Of a stretch of 64,000 bases of DNA, positions 25,429-34,808 are shown piece by piece. Within the stretch, counting starts at the first letter, position 1. Every line of letters begins with the position of its first letter. The DNA is taken from NCBI GenBank assembly GCA_963841885.1, contig CAWJEK010000032.1, positions 43,631 to 107,630 on the forward strand, read 5' to 3'. The notes below the pieces were generated by a model. That model saw only the letters and a list, made by a program, of their open reading frames with translations, did no database searches and was not told the origin of the DNA. Source of the stretch: Bog-756 sp963841885 (lineage in GTDB: Bacteria > Actinomycetota > Acidimicrobiia > Acidimicrobiales > RAAP-2). The translations under genes and the position numbers were made by a program.

Positions 25429-26993
25429 ATGGCTCAACTCCCCCCCGAACAACTCCATGCCGTGGCCGAGGCCTTCGGCGACGAGACCGCCTATTCCGTG
25501 GTCGGCGGCACGTCGATGACCTTCACCGAGTGGGACACCGCGGCCAGTCGGGTCGCCCGGGGCCTGATCGAGGAGGGCGTCACCCCGGGTGACCGGGTGG
25601 CCATCCACCTCGAGGCGCCCAACGCCCTGCGATGGATGGTGGCCTATACCGCCATCCATCGCGCCGGCGGCGTGGCGGTGCCGCTCAACCCGCAGCTGAC
25701 CCGACCCGAGGTCGAGCGCATGCTGGACCACTGCGGGGCCGTCGTGGCCCTGGTCGAGACCCCGCTCGCCGACCGGTATCCCGAAGGGGGCGCCACCACC
25801 GTCGTGACCGTGGCGGCCACCGGCTCCGGGGACGGCAGCGGGTGGGACGAGCTGTCCGACCACGACCCCGAGTACTTCCAGATCCCCCGCGACCGCGGCG
25901 AGCTCGCCGAGATCCTCTACACGTCGGGGACGACGGGTCACCCCAAGGCGGTCGCCGTCCGCCACGACAACTCGTCACTGGTCCCCTTCCGGACACCGCA
26001 GTGGAGCGGTGGGGGCTGGATCCACGCCAGCCCCCCGTACACCTTCGCCGGCCTGTCGTTCGTGTACACGCCGATGAAGCTGGGGCTGCGCGGGATCTAC
26101 CTCCCGCGCTTCGACGCCGGCACCTGGCTCGACACCGTCGAGTCGGACCGACCCGGATTCGCCTTCCTGGTGCCCGCCATGGCCACGCTCCTCCTCGACC
26201 ACCCCCGCTTCGCCACCGCCGACCTCAGCTCGATCGTGCAGTGCACGGTGGGCAGCGCGCCCCTCGCCCCCGCGTGCTGGAGCGTCTCCAGGCCAAGCTG
26301 CCCGAGGCGCTGGTGTCCAACAACTACGGCATGACCGAGGCCGGCTCCGTCTACTGCCTCATGCCGCCGGGCGAGGCCGTCAAGCGCCCGGGCTCGGTCG
26401 GCAAGCCCCTGCCCCCGGCCGAGATCATCTGCGTGGACGACGACGGCGAGCCGGTCGGCCCGGACGAGGTCGGCCAGGTGCGCATGCGGATCCCCGGTCG
26501 ACCCCGCGAGTACTACGGCGACGCCGAGGCCAGCGCCCGGACCTGGAAGGACGGCTGGCTGGTGACGGGCGACCTCGGTCGCCTCGACGCCGACGGCTAC
26601 CTGTACATCGTGGGCCGCAGCAAGGACGTGATCATCCGGGGCGGCAACAACATCCATCCCACCGACGTCGAGCACGCCATCGCCTCCCATCCGGCGGTGC
26701 TCGAGGTGTCCGTGCTCGGGGTCCCCCACCCTGTCCTGGGTGAGGACGTGGTCGCCTTCGTCGTCCTGCGTCCGGGCGACGAGGTCGGGCCCGACGAACT
26801 CCGCGAGCACACCCTCGAACTCCTGGCCCGCTACAAGGTGCCCCGGCAGTGGTTCTTCGTGGACGAGCTACCGCGCAACGCCACCGGCAAGGTGGTGAAG
26901 GACCGCCTGCGCGAGCGGCTGCCCGCGTCGGACGAAGGTGGCGTCGACGCCCCCGCGGACATCGAGCCGTCAGGTGACGGAGTGCCGAAGTAG
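25429..26993 (+). CDS. AMP-forming acyl-CoA synthetase (one frameshift)
   Basis: Adenylate-forming ligase of about 520 aa that activates a carboxylic acid to its CoA thioester. The P-loop-like motif A3 is ILYTSGTTGHPKA; after a frame change near 26272 come NNYGMTEAG (A5), DGWLVTGDLGRLD (A7), GRSKDVIIRGGNNIHP (A8) and the C-terminal catalytic Lys in PRNATGKVVKDRLRE (A10). The ATG at 25429 is 13 nt after the sulfatase stop, suggesting cotranscription: desulfation of a substrate followed by CoA activation is a plausible sequence. Acid specificity unknown. Confidence 0.88.
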
Positions 26994-26996
26994 CCT
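26991..26996 (+). promoter_or_regulatory. Putative -10 box overlapping the ligase stop codon
   Basis: TAGCCT starts with the TAG stop codon of the upstream ligase and ends 8 nt before the ATG at 27005, for which no ribosome site is visible. This is the leaderless geometry seen elsewhere and suggests an internal promoter for the Gfo/Idh-VOC gene pair. Confidence 0.35.
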
Positions 26997-27004
26997 CTCG
27001 GGCC

Positions 27005-28120
27005 ATGGCAACCGAACGTGACGTCGTCCGCATCGGCATCGTGGGGGCGGGCAACATCGCCTCCATGAACGTGGCCGGCTATCTCGACGACCCGCGCTGC
27101 GCGGTGGTGGCGGTCTGCGACCCGCGGGAGGGCCGGGCCGAGGAGGTGGCGGCCGAGTGGGGCGTGCCCCGTGCCTACACCGTCCTCGACGACCTGCTCG
27201 CCGACCCGGACGTCGACGCCGTCGAGATCCTCACCCCCACCAATCTCCACCACCGCCACGTGATGGCCGCCCTGGCCGCCGGCAAGCACGTGTCGTGCCA
27301 GAAGCCGCTCGCCAACTCCGTCAGCCAGGCCCGGGAGATGGCCCGGGCGGCGGACGAGGCCGGCCTCATCCTCCGGGTCAGCGAGTGCTTCCGCCACTAC
27401 CCGCCGCTCGAGCTGGCCCGGAAGCTGATCGTCGAGGGGGCGATCGGCAAGCCCACCCACCTGCGCAGCCGGACCGTGGTGGGCCAGACCGAGTCCCCCT
27501 TCCAGGCCGGCCTCGACTTCGAGGGCTACAAGTGGCGGATGACCAACGAGAGCCCGGGCGGTCACCTCTTCGACGACATGATCCACAAGTACGCCGTGGC
27601 CCTCTGGCTCCTGGACCAGGACATCGTGTCGGTGCAGGCCGTCGTACGGCGCCGCGACTACTACTTCGAACCGTGCGCGGCCATCTTCGAGTACGAGGAC
27701 CCGGCGGTACTGGGCTCCATGGAGGTCTCCTACGCGCCCGACATGTGGCTGCGCAGCGCGTACTACGGGGCCGACGAGTTCTTCGAGGTCCAGGGCGACA
27801 AGGGCAACCTGTGGGTCACCCGGTGCACGGGTCAGATGCTCGACCTGCCCGCCGTGGTCCTCTACGACGGGACGAAGGGGAGTCAGACCACCACCACCTT
27901 CCCCCACGTCGACGACGACTGGGCCACCGGCTTCCGGCGGGCCTCCCGGCACTTCGTGGACGCCCTGGTCGACGGCGTCCCCGCCGAGATGAGCGCCGAG
28001 GAGGCGATCAAGGCCCTGCAGCTCTGCTTCGCCGTCTACGAGGCCGGCAACACGCGGCTGCCGGTCGACCCCCGGACCATCGACGACCTGGTCGTCCCCG
28101 ACGGGTGGCCGCGGCCATGA
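27005..28120 (+). CDS. Gfo/Idh/MocA-family NAD(P)-dependent oxidoreductase
   Basis: A 371-aa dehydrogenase of the glucose-fructose oxidoreductase family. The N-terminal dinucleotide fold begins RIGIVGAGNIA (residues 9-19). The catalytic-Lys motif, usually EKP, is CQKPLANS at about residues 98-105, with Gln in place of Glu. GGHLFDDMIHKYAVALWLL contains the His/Asp active-site segment. Members oxidise sugars, inositols or related hydroxy compounds. It lies just after the ligase and overlaps the next gene (ATGA), which encodes a VOC protein. Substrate unknown. Confidence 0.88.
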   Translation: MATERDVVRIGIVGAGNIASMNVAGYLDDPRCAVVAVCDPREGRAEEVAAEWGVPRAYTVLDDLLADPDVDAVEILTPTNLHHRHVMAALAAGKHVSCQKPLANSVSQAREMARAADEAGLILRVSECFRHYPPLELARKLIVEGAIGKPTHLRSRTVVGQTESPFQAGLDFEGYKWRMTNESPGGHLFDDMIHKYAVALWLLDQDIVSVQAVVRRRDYYFEPCAAIFEYEDPAVLGSMEVSYAPDMWLRSAYYGADEFFEVQGDKGNLWVTRCTGQMLDLPAVVLYDGTKGSQTTTTFPHVDDDWATGFRRASRHFVDALVDGVPAEMSAEEAIKALQLCFAVYEAGNTRLPVDPRTIDDLVVPDGWPRP

Positions 28121-28497
28121 GGGTCACCCGCACCCTGCACCACAGCGTCAACGTCGAAGGCGACCTGGAAGCTACCGTCGCCTTCTACGCCGGCCTGCTC
28201 GAGCTACCGAGCGACGCCCGTCCCGAGATCCCCGGCGTGGGGGGGCACTGGTTCGGCGCCGGCAACGCCCAGCTCCACCTGGTGGATGCCGACCCGGGCC
28301 CCCCGGGCATCCAGCCCACCGGCCCGCACGTCTGCTTCGCGGTGGCCGACCTGGACGCCGCCATCGACGAGCTCGAGGCCGCCTCCATCCCCTACGCCCG
28401 CGGCGCCCAGGGGACGACCGTCCAGATCTGGTTCACCGATCCGGCCGGCAACACCGTGGAGATCCAGCAGGACCCCGACGTCGACCCCGGCGCCTGA
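28117..28497 (+). CDS. VOC-family (glyoxalase/dioxygenase-fold) protein
   Basis: A 126-aa single VOC module made of two beta-alpha-beta-beta-beta units. Candidate metal ligands are His in LHHSVNV (8-9), His in AQLHLVD (about 52), His in GPHVCFAVAD (about 68) and Glu in NTVEIQQD (about 117). The family includes glyoxalase I, epimerases and extradiol dioxygenases; which reaction applies cannot be told. The start overlaps the stop of the Gfo/Idh gene (ATGA), so the two are coupled. Confidence 0.8.
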   Translation: MRVTRTLHHSVNVEGDLEATVAFYAGLLELPSDARPEIPGVGGHWFGAGNAQLHLVDADPGPPGIQPTGPHVCFAVADLDAAIDELEAASIPYARGAQGTTVQIWFTDPAGNTVEIQQDPDVDPGA

Positions 28498-28519
28498 CGG
28501 CCCCGGCCCCCGGGAGGGC

Positions 28520-29281
28520 TCAGGGGAGGCCGCCGTCGACCCGCAGCACCGCCCCGGTCGTGAAGCTCGACGCGTCCGAGGCGAAGTACAGGGCGGTGCC
28601 CACGATCTCCTCGGGCCGACCACCCCGCTCCAGGGCGATGCGCTCCTTCGCCGTGGCCTCGAAGGCCTCGAGGTCCCAGTCCCTGGTCACGTCGGTGAAG
28701 AACGGCCCGGCCATGATGCAGTTGACCCGGACGTTCGGGCCCCAGGCGTGGGCGAAGCCCATCGTGAGGGCGTTGAGCCCGGCCTTGGCGGCGTTGTATG
28801 GAAGCATGTCCGGCGCCGGACGGATCGAGCCCACGCTCGACACGTTGATGATCGAGCCCCCGTCCCCGGCCGCCATGCGGGGCCCGACGAGGGCGGTCAG
28901 GCGGAACGGTCCCTTCAGGTTGATCCCCACCACCTTGTCCCACATCGCCTCGGTGACCTCGGTGAGGTCGCCGTAGAGGAGGGACATGCCGGCGTTGTTG
29001 ATCAGTACGTCGAGGCGGCCGAAGTGGTCGTAGACGGCGTCCACCAGACCGTCCATCTGGTCCCAGTGGCTCATGTTGACGGCCACCGGCAGCGCCCGGC
29101 GCCCGAGCGCCTCGATCTCGGCCGCCACCCCCCGACAGGCTTCGAGCTTGCGACTGGCCACGACGACGTCGGCGCCCGCCCCGGCCAGGCCCAGGGCCAT
29201 CTCCCGGCCGAGGCCGCGGCTCCCTCCGGTCACCAGGGCCACCCGGCCACTCAGGTCGAACCGCTCACTCGTCGTCGGCAC
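28520..29281 (-). CDS. Short-chain dehydrogenase/reductase (FabG-like)
   Basis: Classical SDR of 253 aa. It has TGGSRGLG (about 18-25), NNAG, Ser in INVSSVGS, the YNAAK active-site tetrad, and a C-terminal SFTTGAVLRVDGGLP typical of 3-oxoacyl-ACP or 3-hydroxyacyl-CoA-type SDRs. The GTG start follows GGGGAGGCG. It converges with the VOC gene and lies 86 bp downstream of the two-domain ACAD on the same strand, so it may oxidise the hydroxyacyl product of that pathway. Confidence 0.88.
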   Translation of the reverse strand: MPTTSERFDLSGRVALVTGGSRGLGREMALGLAGAGADVVVASRKLEACRGVAAEIEALGRRALPVAVNMSHWDQMDGLVDAVYDHFGRLDVLINNAGMSLLYGDLTEVTEAMWDKVVGINLKGPFRLTALVGPRMAAGDGGSIINVSSVGSIRPAPDMLPYNAAKAGLNALTMGFAHAWGPNVRVNCIMAGPFFTDVTRDWDLEAFEATAKERIALERGGRPEEIVGTALYFASDASSFTTGAVLRVDGGLP

Positions 29282-29367
29282 CGCCTCCCCTTCCCGGTCC
29301 CGGCTCCTCGGCGCGGCACCCGGCAGGCGTCACCGTAGTCCGGGGCACGGGCGCCGGTGCGGGTCGA

Positions 29368-31588
29368 TCAGCTTCCGGGCTCGGGATCGCGGGGGAGGCC
29401 CAGGATCCGCTCGGCGATGACGTTGCGCTGCACCTCGCTGGTCCCTCCGGCGATGGTGAGGCAGCGGGTGGCGAGTACGCCGCCCGTCCAACGGGCCGCC
29501 CGTCCCTCGAGCGTCGCGCCCTCGGCGCCGAGCAGCGACAGCCCCATCAGCTGCACCCGCTGCTCGTGCTCGGCACCGAGCAGTTTGCGCAGACTCGCTC
29601 CCGGGCCGGGATCGGCCCCGGCCAGGGCCAGCAGTGTCGACCGGTGTCCCATCAACCGGAGCGACTGGGCCTCGGCCAGCAGTCCTCCCAGCTCCGAAGC
29701 CGCGTCGGGTTCGAGCCCCTCCCCCATCCGGGTCGCCAGGCGGAGCACGGACTCGACGCCGGTGCCGAACGTCGCCCCCGACGAGATCGACACCCGCTCG
29801 TTGGCCAGCGTCTGGCGGGCCATCCTCCACCCACCGTCCACCTCACCGATGACACAGTCGTCCGGCACGAAGACCGAATCGAAGAACACTTCGTTGAACA
29901 GGGCCGCCCCGGTCAACTCGCGCAACGGACGGATGTCGATGCCGGGGCTCGACATGTCGACGATGCAGTAGGTGATGCCCTCGTGCTTCGGCGCCCCGGG
30001 GTCGGTCCGGACCAGACAGATACCCCAGTCGGCCATGTGGGCCATGGACGTCCAGACCTTCTGTCCGGTGACGCTCCACCCGCCGTCGACCCGCTCGGCG
30101 CGGGTGGACAGGTTGGCCAGGTCCGATCCCGCTCCCGGCTCACTGAACAGCTGGCACCAGGACAGATCCCCGAGCAGCGTCGGTCGCACCCAGCGGGCCT
30201 GCTGCTCGGCCGTCCCGGCGGTCATGATGACGGGCAGCGCCCAGGCGCCGACGCCGAGGTGGGGGCGGGCGACACCGGCCCCCGACAGCAGCTCGTCGAT
30301 GACGACCTGCTCCACGGCACCGGCGTCGCGACCCCACGGCGCCGGCCAGTGGGGGACGACCAGCCCGGCGTCGACCATCCGGGCCCGGCGGTCACCCTCG
30401 GACGCCTGCGCCACGTCGGCCACCAACGGGGCGAGCTCGCGTCGCCACCGGTCGGCCTCCTCGGGTAGATCGGTCGTCAGGTCACGCCGGGTCCCCTCCC
30501 CCGCCACCTCCGTCACCCGGCGCCGGTGTCGGTGGGGTCCACCCAGCAGCTGCCGATCCGCCAGGGCCCGCTTGAGGCGCAGATGGAGGTCGTGCTCCCA
30601 CGTGAAACCGATGCCCCCGAGGATCTGCAGGCACTCCTGGGCCGAGCGGGCGAATCCGTCGGCGCAGAGGGCGGCGGCGGTGGCGCTGGCCAGGTCGGCG
30701 TCGAGGGGATCGTCGTCGGCTCCCGCGCCCACGGCGAGGACCACGTCCCAGGCCACCGACGTCATCTGCTCGACTCGCACCGCCATGTCGGCCAGACGGT
30801 GCTTGACCGCCTGGAACTGGCCGATGGGCCGGCCGAACTGCACCCGGTTCTTGGCGTACTCGGTGGCTGTCTCCAGGCACCACCGGGCACCCCCGACGTG
30901 CTCGGCCGACAGCAGCGCCGTCACCAGGCGGCGCACCCGGCCGTCGTCCACCCCCGCCAGCCGGTGGGACGCGGGGACTTCCGCGCCGCCGACTTCGACG
31001 GCGGCCACCCGGCGGGTGGGATCCAGGCTGGCCAACGGGTCGACCCGCACGCGGGACCCGTCGACCTCGAGCAGGCACCAACCCGAGGAACCGTCCTCCT
31101 CCCGGTACGGCGCCACCACCACGGTGGCCGTCTGTCCGCCCAGCACCGGTCGGAGGGTGCCGGACACCTCGAGCGCACCGTCGGGCCGCGCGGTCGCCTC
31201 GAGACTCCCGGCGCCGAAGGCCACGGCCCCCACCGTGGTGCCGTCGGCCAGTCCCGGCACGATCCCGGCGGCCGTGGCCGGCGCCAGGCCCTGGGCCAGC
31301 AGGGCGGAGGCGGCCGTCGTCGGCACCAGCGGGCCGGGAACCACCGACCATCCCGTCTCCTCGAGTACGACGGCCAGCTCGAACAGTCCGAACCCCTGGC
31401 CCCCGAGGTCCTCGGGAAGGTGGAGGCCCAACCATCCCTGTCCGGCGATCCCCTCCCACACCGGGAGCAGGGTCTCCACCTCGGCGTCGAGCAGGGACCG
31501 CGGCACCTCCGGTGGGCAGTGGGCGTCGAGCCACCGTCGCACCGAGAGCCGCTGGGCGACGTGTTCCTCCGACAGGCGCGATCGGCAT
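29368..31588 (-). CDS. Two-domain acyl-CoA dehydrogenase (FadE34/ChsE3-like; frameshift near start)
   Basis: Single chain of about 739 aa carrying two ACAD units. The first (to about residue 345) is the short type: ATEYAKNRVQFGRPIGQFQ and ILGGIGFTWEHDLHLRLKRA. The second (about 370 onward) is the long type: WCQLFSEPGAGSDLANLS, GQKVWTSMAHMADWG, LANERVSISSG and IAGGTSEVQRNVIAERILGL. In mycobacterial cholesterol degradation FadE34 (ChsE3) has this architecture. The ORF opens at GTG 31542, but an ATG at 31588 reads MPIA and, after one surplus base near 31575, continues LSEEHVAQRLSVRRWLD, the normal N-terminus; I take that as the start. It lies 4 nt after the ferredoxin stop. Confidence 0.88.
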
Positions 31589-31592
31589 CGGC

Positions 31593-31829
31593 CTACGCCC
31601 CGGTCCCCGTGTCGCCGGCGGTCGGCCGGGTCACCGAGATGGCCCGGGTGGGACAGCCCTCGGCGGCCACCGTGACCCGCTCCAGATCGTCGCCCGGGGG
31701 GTCGAGGACCACCGAGACCCCGTCGTCGGCGAGCTCGAACGTCGCCGGCGCCCAGAAGACGCAGTTACCCGAGCCGACACACCGGTCCGCGTCGATCGTC
31801 ACGCGCCACTCCTCCGCGCCAACGCTCAT
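31593..31829 (-). CDS. 3Fe-4S-type ferredoxin
   Basis: A 78-aa ferredoxin with Cys17-x5-Cys23 (CVGSGNC) and Cys59-Pro (EGCPTRAI), the pattern of single-cluster ferredoxins that donate electrons to actinobacterial P450s. The residue that would be a fourth cluster ligand is glycine or serine in the CVGSGNC loop, consistent with a 3Fe-4S cluster. The ATG at 31829 follows GGGGGAG. It is directly upstream of and probably cotranscribed with the two-domain ACAD, while the P450 genes lie 8-24 kb away. Confidence 0.88.
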   Translation of the reverse strand: MSVGAEEWRVTIDADRCVGSGNCVFWAPATFELADDGVSVVLDPPGDDLERVTVAAEGCPTRAISVTRPTAGDTGTGA

Positions 31830-31961
31830 CTACTCCCCCGATCCCGACCCCGGGCGGGCCCACTGCCCCCGGTCCTGGGGGTGCAGACTAGCCCGGAGGG
31901 TCCGCCCCGACCCCCGGCGCGCCGGGCAGAATCCGTGCGGACCTCTGGAGGCACACATCCC

Positions 31962-33871
31962 ATGACCACCGATCCATCCGCCACCCGACACCCGCTCGAA
32001 CCGCTCGACGCCGAGGAGATACGCGCCGCGGTGGCCGCTGTACGGGCGACCGGCCGACTCCCCGACACCGCGCTGTTCGCCATGGTCACCCTGGACGAGC
32101 CGGACCGCGCCCAGCTCGCCGCCTACGCATCGGGCACCCCGGTGCCCCGCCACGCGACCGCCGTCGTCCTGCCCCGGCCGGACGCGTCGGTGATCGAGGT
32201 CACCGTGGGTCTACCCGACGGCGGGTTGGTGGAGTGGGTCGAGCGCGACGGGGTCCGCCCCGCCCTGCTCTTCGACGACTCCTACCGCTCCATCCTGGCG
32301 CTCAAGGCGGACCCCCGCTGGCTGGAGGCCATGGCCAAGCGGGGGATCACCGACCCCGACACCGTCCAGATCGACCCCTGGCCGACCGGTCATTTCGGCA
32401 ATCCGGACGAGGAGGGTCGGCGGATCACCCGCTGTCTGTCCTATTACCGGGAGGATCCGGACGACAACGGCTACGCCGCGACCCGTCGAAGGGGTGCTGG
32501 CCACGGTGGACGCGGCCCGGGGCGAGGTGCTCGAGGTGCTCGACTTCGGGGTGGTGCCCCTGCCGCCCGGACGCGGCACCTACCGGTCGGGCGACAACGG
32601 GCCCGACCGCGACGACCTGAAGCCGCTCGAGATCGTCCAACCCGAGGGGGTGAGCTTCACCCTGGACGGGCACCGGCTGAGCTGGCAGAAGTGGTCGATG
32701 CGCCTGTCCATGCATCCGCTGGAGGGCCTGGTGCTCCACACGGTGGGCTACGACGACGGCGGCACGACCCGGCCCCTGCTCCACCGGGCCTCCATCTCCG
32801 AGATGGTCGTCCCCTACGGCGATCCGGGGCCGATGCACGGGTGGAAGAACGCCTTCGACGTCGGCGAGTGGGGACTCGGCCGCATGGCCAACTCACTGAC
32901 CCTCGGGTGCGACTGCCTCGGCGAGATCACCTATGTGGACGCCGCCTTCGCCTCCGAGCACGGCCACGTCCACGTCCTGGAGAACGCCATCTGCATCCAC
33001 GAGGAGGACTACGGGATCCTCTGGAAGCACAACGACATGAACACCGGGCACTCCGAGGTCCGCCGGTCCCGTCGCCTGGTGGTCTCCTTCATCGCCACGG
33101 TGGGCAACTACGAGTACGGCTTCTACTGGTACTTCTACCTGGACGGGTCCCTGCAGCTCGAGGTCAAGCTGACCGGCATCATGTCCACCCAGGCGGTGGC
33201 GGAGGGTGAGGCGACGCCGTGGGCGGCCCCGGTCGCTCCGGGCCTGGCCGCCCCGTTCCACCAGCACCTCTTCTGCGCGCCGGCTGGACATGAACGTCGA
33301 CGGCCCGGTCAACGAGGTCCACGAGGTCTCCTTCGAGCCGGCGCCCGAGGGGCCCGACAACCCGTGGGGCAACGGCATGCGCCAGTTGGTGACCCGACTC
33401 GGGACGGAGCTGGCCGCCCGACGCGACGTCGACCCGGCGTCGAGCCGTCACTGGCGGTTCGTCAACCCGGCCAGCATCAACCGGCTGGGTCGCCCGGTGG
33501 CCTACAAGCTGCTGGCCGGGGCCACGCCGACCATCCTGGCCCGGCCCGACTCGAGCGTGGGCCGTCGTGCGGGCTTCGCCCGCCACAACCTGTGGGTCAC
33601 CCCGGACACCCCCGGCGAGGAGCGCGCCGCCGGCGGCTACCCCAACCAGCACGTCGGGGGCGACGGGCTGCCCTCGTGGACGGCGGCCGACCGCAGCCTG
33701 GTCGACACCCCCATCGTGGCCTGGCACACCTTCGGCATCACCCACTCCCCCCGGCCCGAGGACTGGCCGGTCATGCCCGTCGAGTACTGCGGCTTCCACC
33801 TGGTTCCGGTGGGCTTCTTCGACGCCAACCCGGCCCTCGACGTCCCGCCACCGCCCGGCCACTGCCACTGA
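31962..33871 (+). CDS. Copper-containing primary-amine oxidase (two frameshifts)
   Basis: Topaquinone copper amine oxidase of about 636 aa, oxidising a primary amine to aldehyde, ammonia and peroxide. The TPQ precursor Tyr is in VGNYEYGFYW (codon 33109-33111), and the catalytic-base region is AFDVGEWGLG before LTLGCDCLGE. AICIHEEDYGILWKH is a family hallmark. The copper ligands are the two His of HQHLF and the His in GITHSPRPEDWPVMP. Frame changes occur near 32478 and 33280. The ATG at 31962 has GGAGG about 12 nt upstream, with no signal peptide, so it is cytoplasmic. It is divergent from the ferredoxin gene. Confidence 0.9.
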
Positions 33872-33886
33872 GCCTTCCAACCGGTC

Positions 33887-33912
33887 CCGCCGGCCGGGCG
33901 TCGGGCCGGCGG
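33887..33912 (+). terminator. Hairpin after amine oxidase gene
   Basis: A perfect 9-bp GC stem (CCGCCGGCC at 33887-33895 with GGCCGGCGG at 33904-33912) and an 8-nt loop, starting 15 nt after the amine oxidase stop. No T-run follows, as is common in high-GC actinobacteria, so termination is plausible but unproven. Confidence 0.4.
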
Positions 33913-33937
33913 TCCGGGCCTTCGGGCGGCAGCCGGT

Positions 33938-33943
33938 TACCAT
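33938..33943 (+). promoter_or_regulatory. Putative -10 box (TACCAT) for leaderless crotonase
   Basis: TACCAT ends 7 nt before the ATG at 33951. The alternative in-frame ATG at 33942 overlaps this box and lacks a ribosome site, so the box decides the start in favour of 33951. Confidence 0.4.
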
Positions 33944-33950
33944 GACCGCC

Positions 33951-34766
33951 ATGCCCGAACCCGAGACCCTGCTCTACGACGAGAAGGACGGCGTGGCCTG
34001 GGTCACGCTCAACCGCCCCGACGCCCTCAACGCCTTCGACACCGTCATGCAGCGCGAGCTCCGGGAGCTGTGGGCCATGCTGCGGGTCAACGACGACGTC
34101 CGCTGCATCGTCCTGACCGGCGCCGGCGACCGCGCCTTCTGCACCGGCCTCGACCGGGCGGGCATCGGCTCGTCGGAGGACCTGCCGCCGGGCAAGCTGG
34201 CCGGCTACAACACGCCGTGGGACTTCGAGGACCCGGGCCGCAGCGTCTGCCCCAAGACCAACCAGCTGTGGAAGCCGATCATCGCCGCCGTCAACGGGAT
34301 GGCCTGCGGCGGCGCCTTCTACATCCTGGGCGAGGTCGACTTCATCATCGCCGCCGACAACGCCACGTTCTTCGACCCGCACGTCACCTACGGGATGCCG
34401 GCCGCGTTCGAGCCCATCTTCCTGATGCACAAGATGCCCTTCCAGGAAGTCATGCGGATGTCGTTGCTCGGGGCGAACGAGCGGATGTCGGCCGAGCGGG
34501 CCCGGGAGGTCGGGCTGGTCACCGAGGTGGTGCCCCGGTCGGAGTTGGACGAGCGGACCCGCTGGGCGGCCGACGCCATCGCCGCCCAGCCCGCCCTGGC
34601 CGTACAGGGCACGCTGCGGGCGCTGTGGCTGGGCCTCGAGGTCTCGCGCCGCCAGGCCCTCGACCACGCCTTCCTGTTCACCAACATCGGCACCGACCAG
34701 GCCGCCCTCGACGAGGGTCAGGCCCGGTTCACCTCGGGGACGCGCCTGGAGTGGCGGCTGCGCTGA
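33951..34766 (+). CDS. Crotonase-family protein lacking the hydratase glutamates
   Basis: A 271-aa enoyl-CoA hydratase/isomerase superfamily member. Fold markers are VAWVTLNRPDALNAFD, FCTGLDRAGI and AAVNGMACGGAFYILGEVDF. Aligned by eye to mitochondrial crotonase, both catalytic Glu positions differ: Tyr in GGAFYIL and His in FFDPHVTYG. It may therefore act as an isomerase, hydrolase or lyase rather than a hydratase. The start at 33951 is chosen because TACCAT lies 7 nt upstream. It is a single gene between the amine oxidase and a convergent CoA ligase. Confidence 0.85.
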   Translation: MPEPETLLYDEKDGVAWVTLNRPDALNAFDTVMQRELRELWAMLRVNDDVRCIVLTGAGDRAFCTGLDRAGIGSSEDLPPGKLAGYNTPWDFEDPGRSVCPKTNQLWKPIIAAVNGMACGGAFYILGEVDFIIAADNATFFDPHVTYGMPAAFEPIFLMHKMPFQEVMRMSLLGANERMSAERAREVGLVTEVVPRSELDERTRWAADAIAAQPALAVQGTLRALWLGLEVSRRQALDHAFLFTNIGTDQAALDEGQARFTSGTRLEWRLR

Positions 34767-34808
34767 CCGCCGTCCCCGCCGGTCCGGCGGCTCGGCCCGG
34801 CACCGCGG

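Noticed and set aside
28498..28519. GC-rich run between the VOC and SDR stops as a terminator
   Set aside because: CCGGCCCCCGGGAGGG can fold only into a weak, poorly defined stem, so I did not annotate it.
31000..33300. Programmed frameshifting as explanation for the broken genes
   Set aside because: Changes occur in both directions, at unrelated positions, in unrelated families, without shared slippery sequences or downstream structures. Base-calling indels explain them better.
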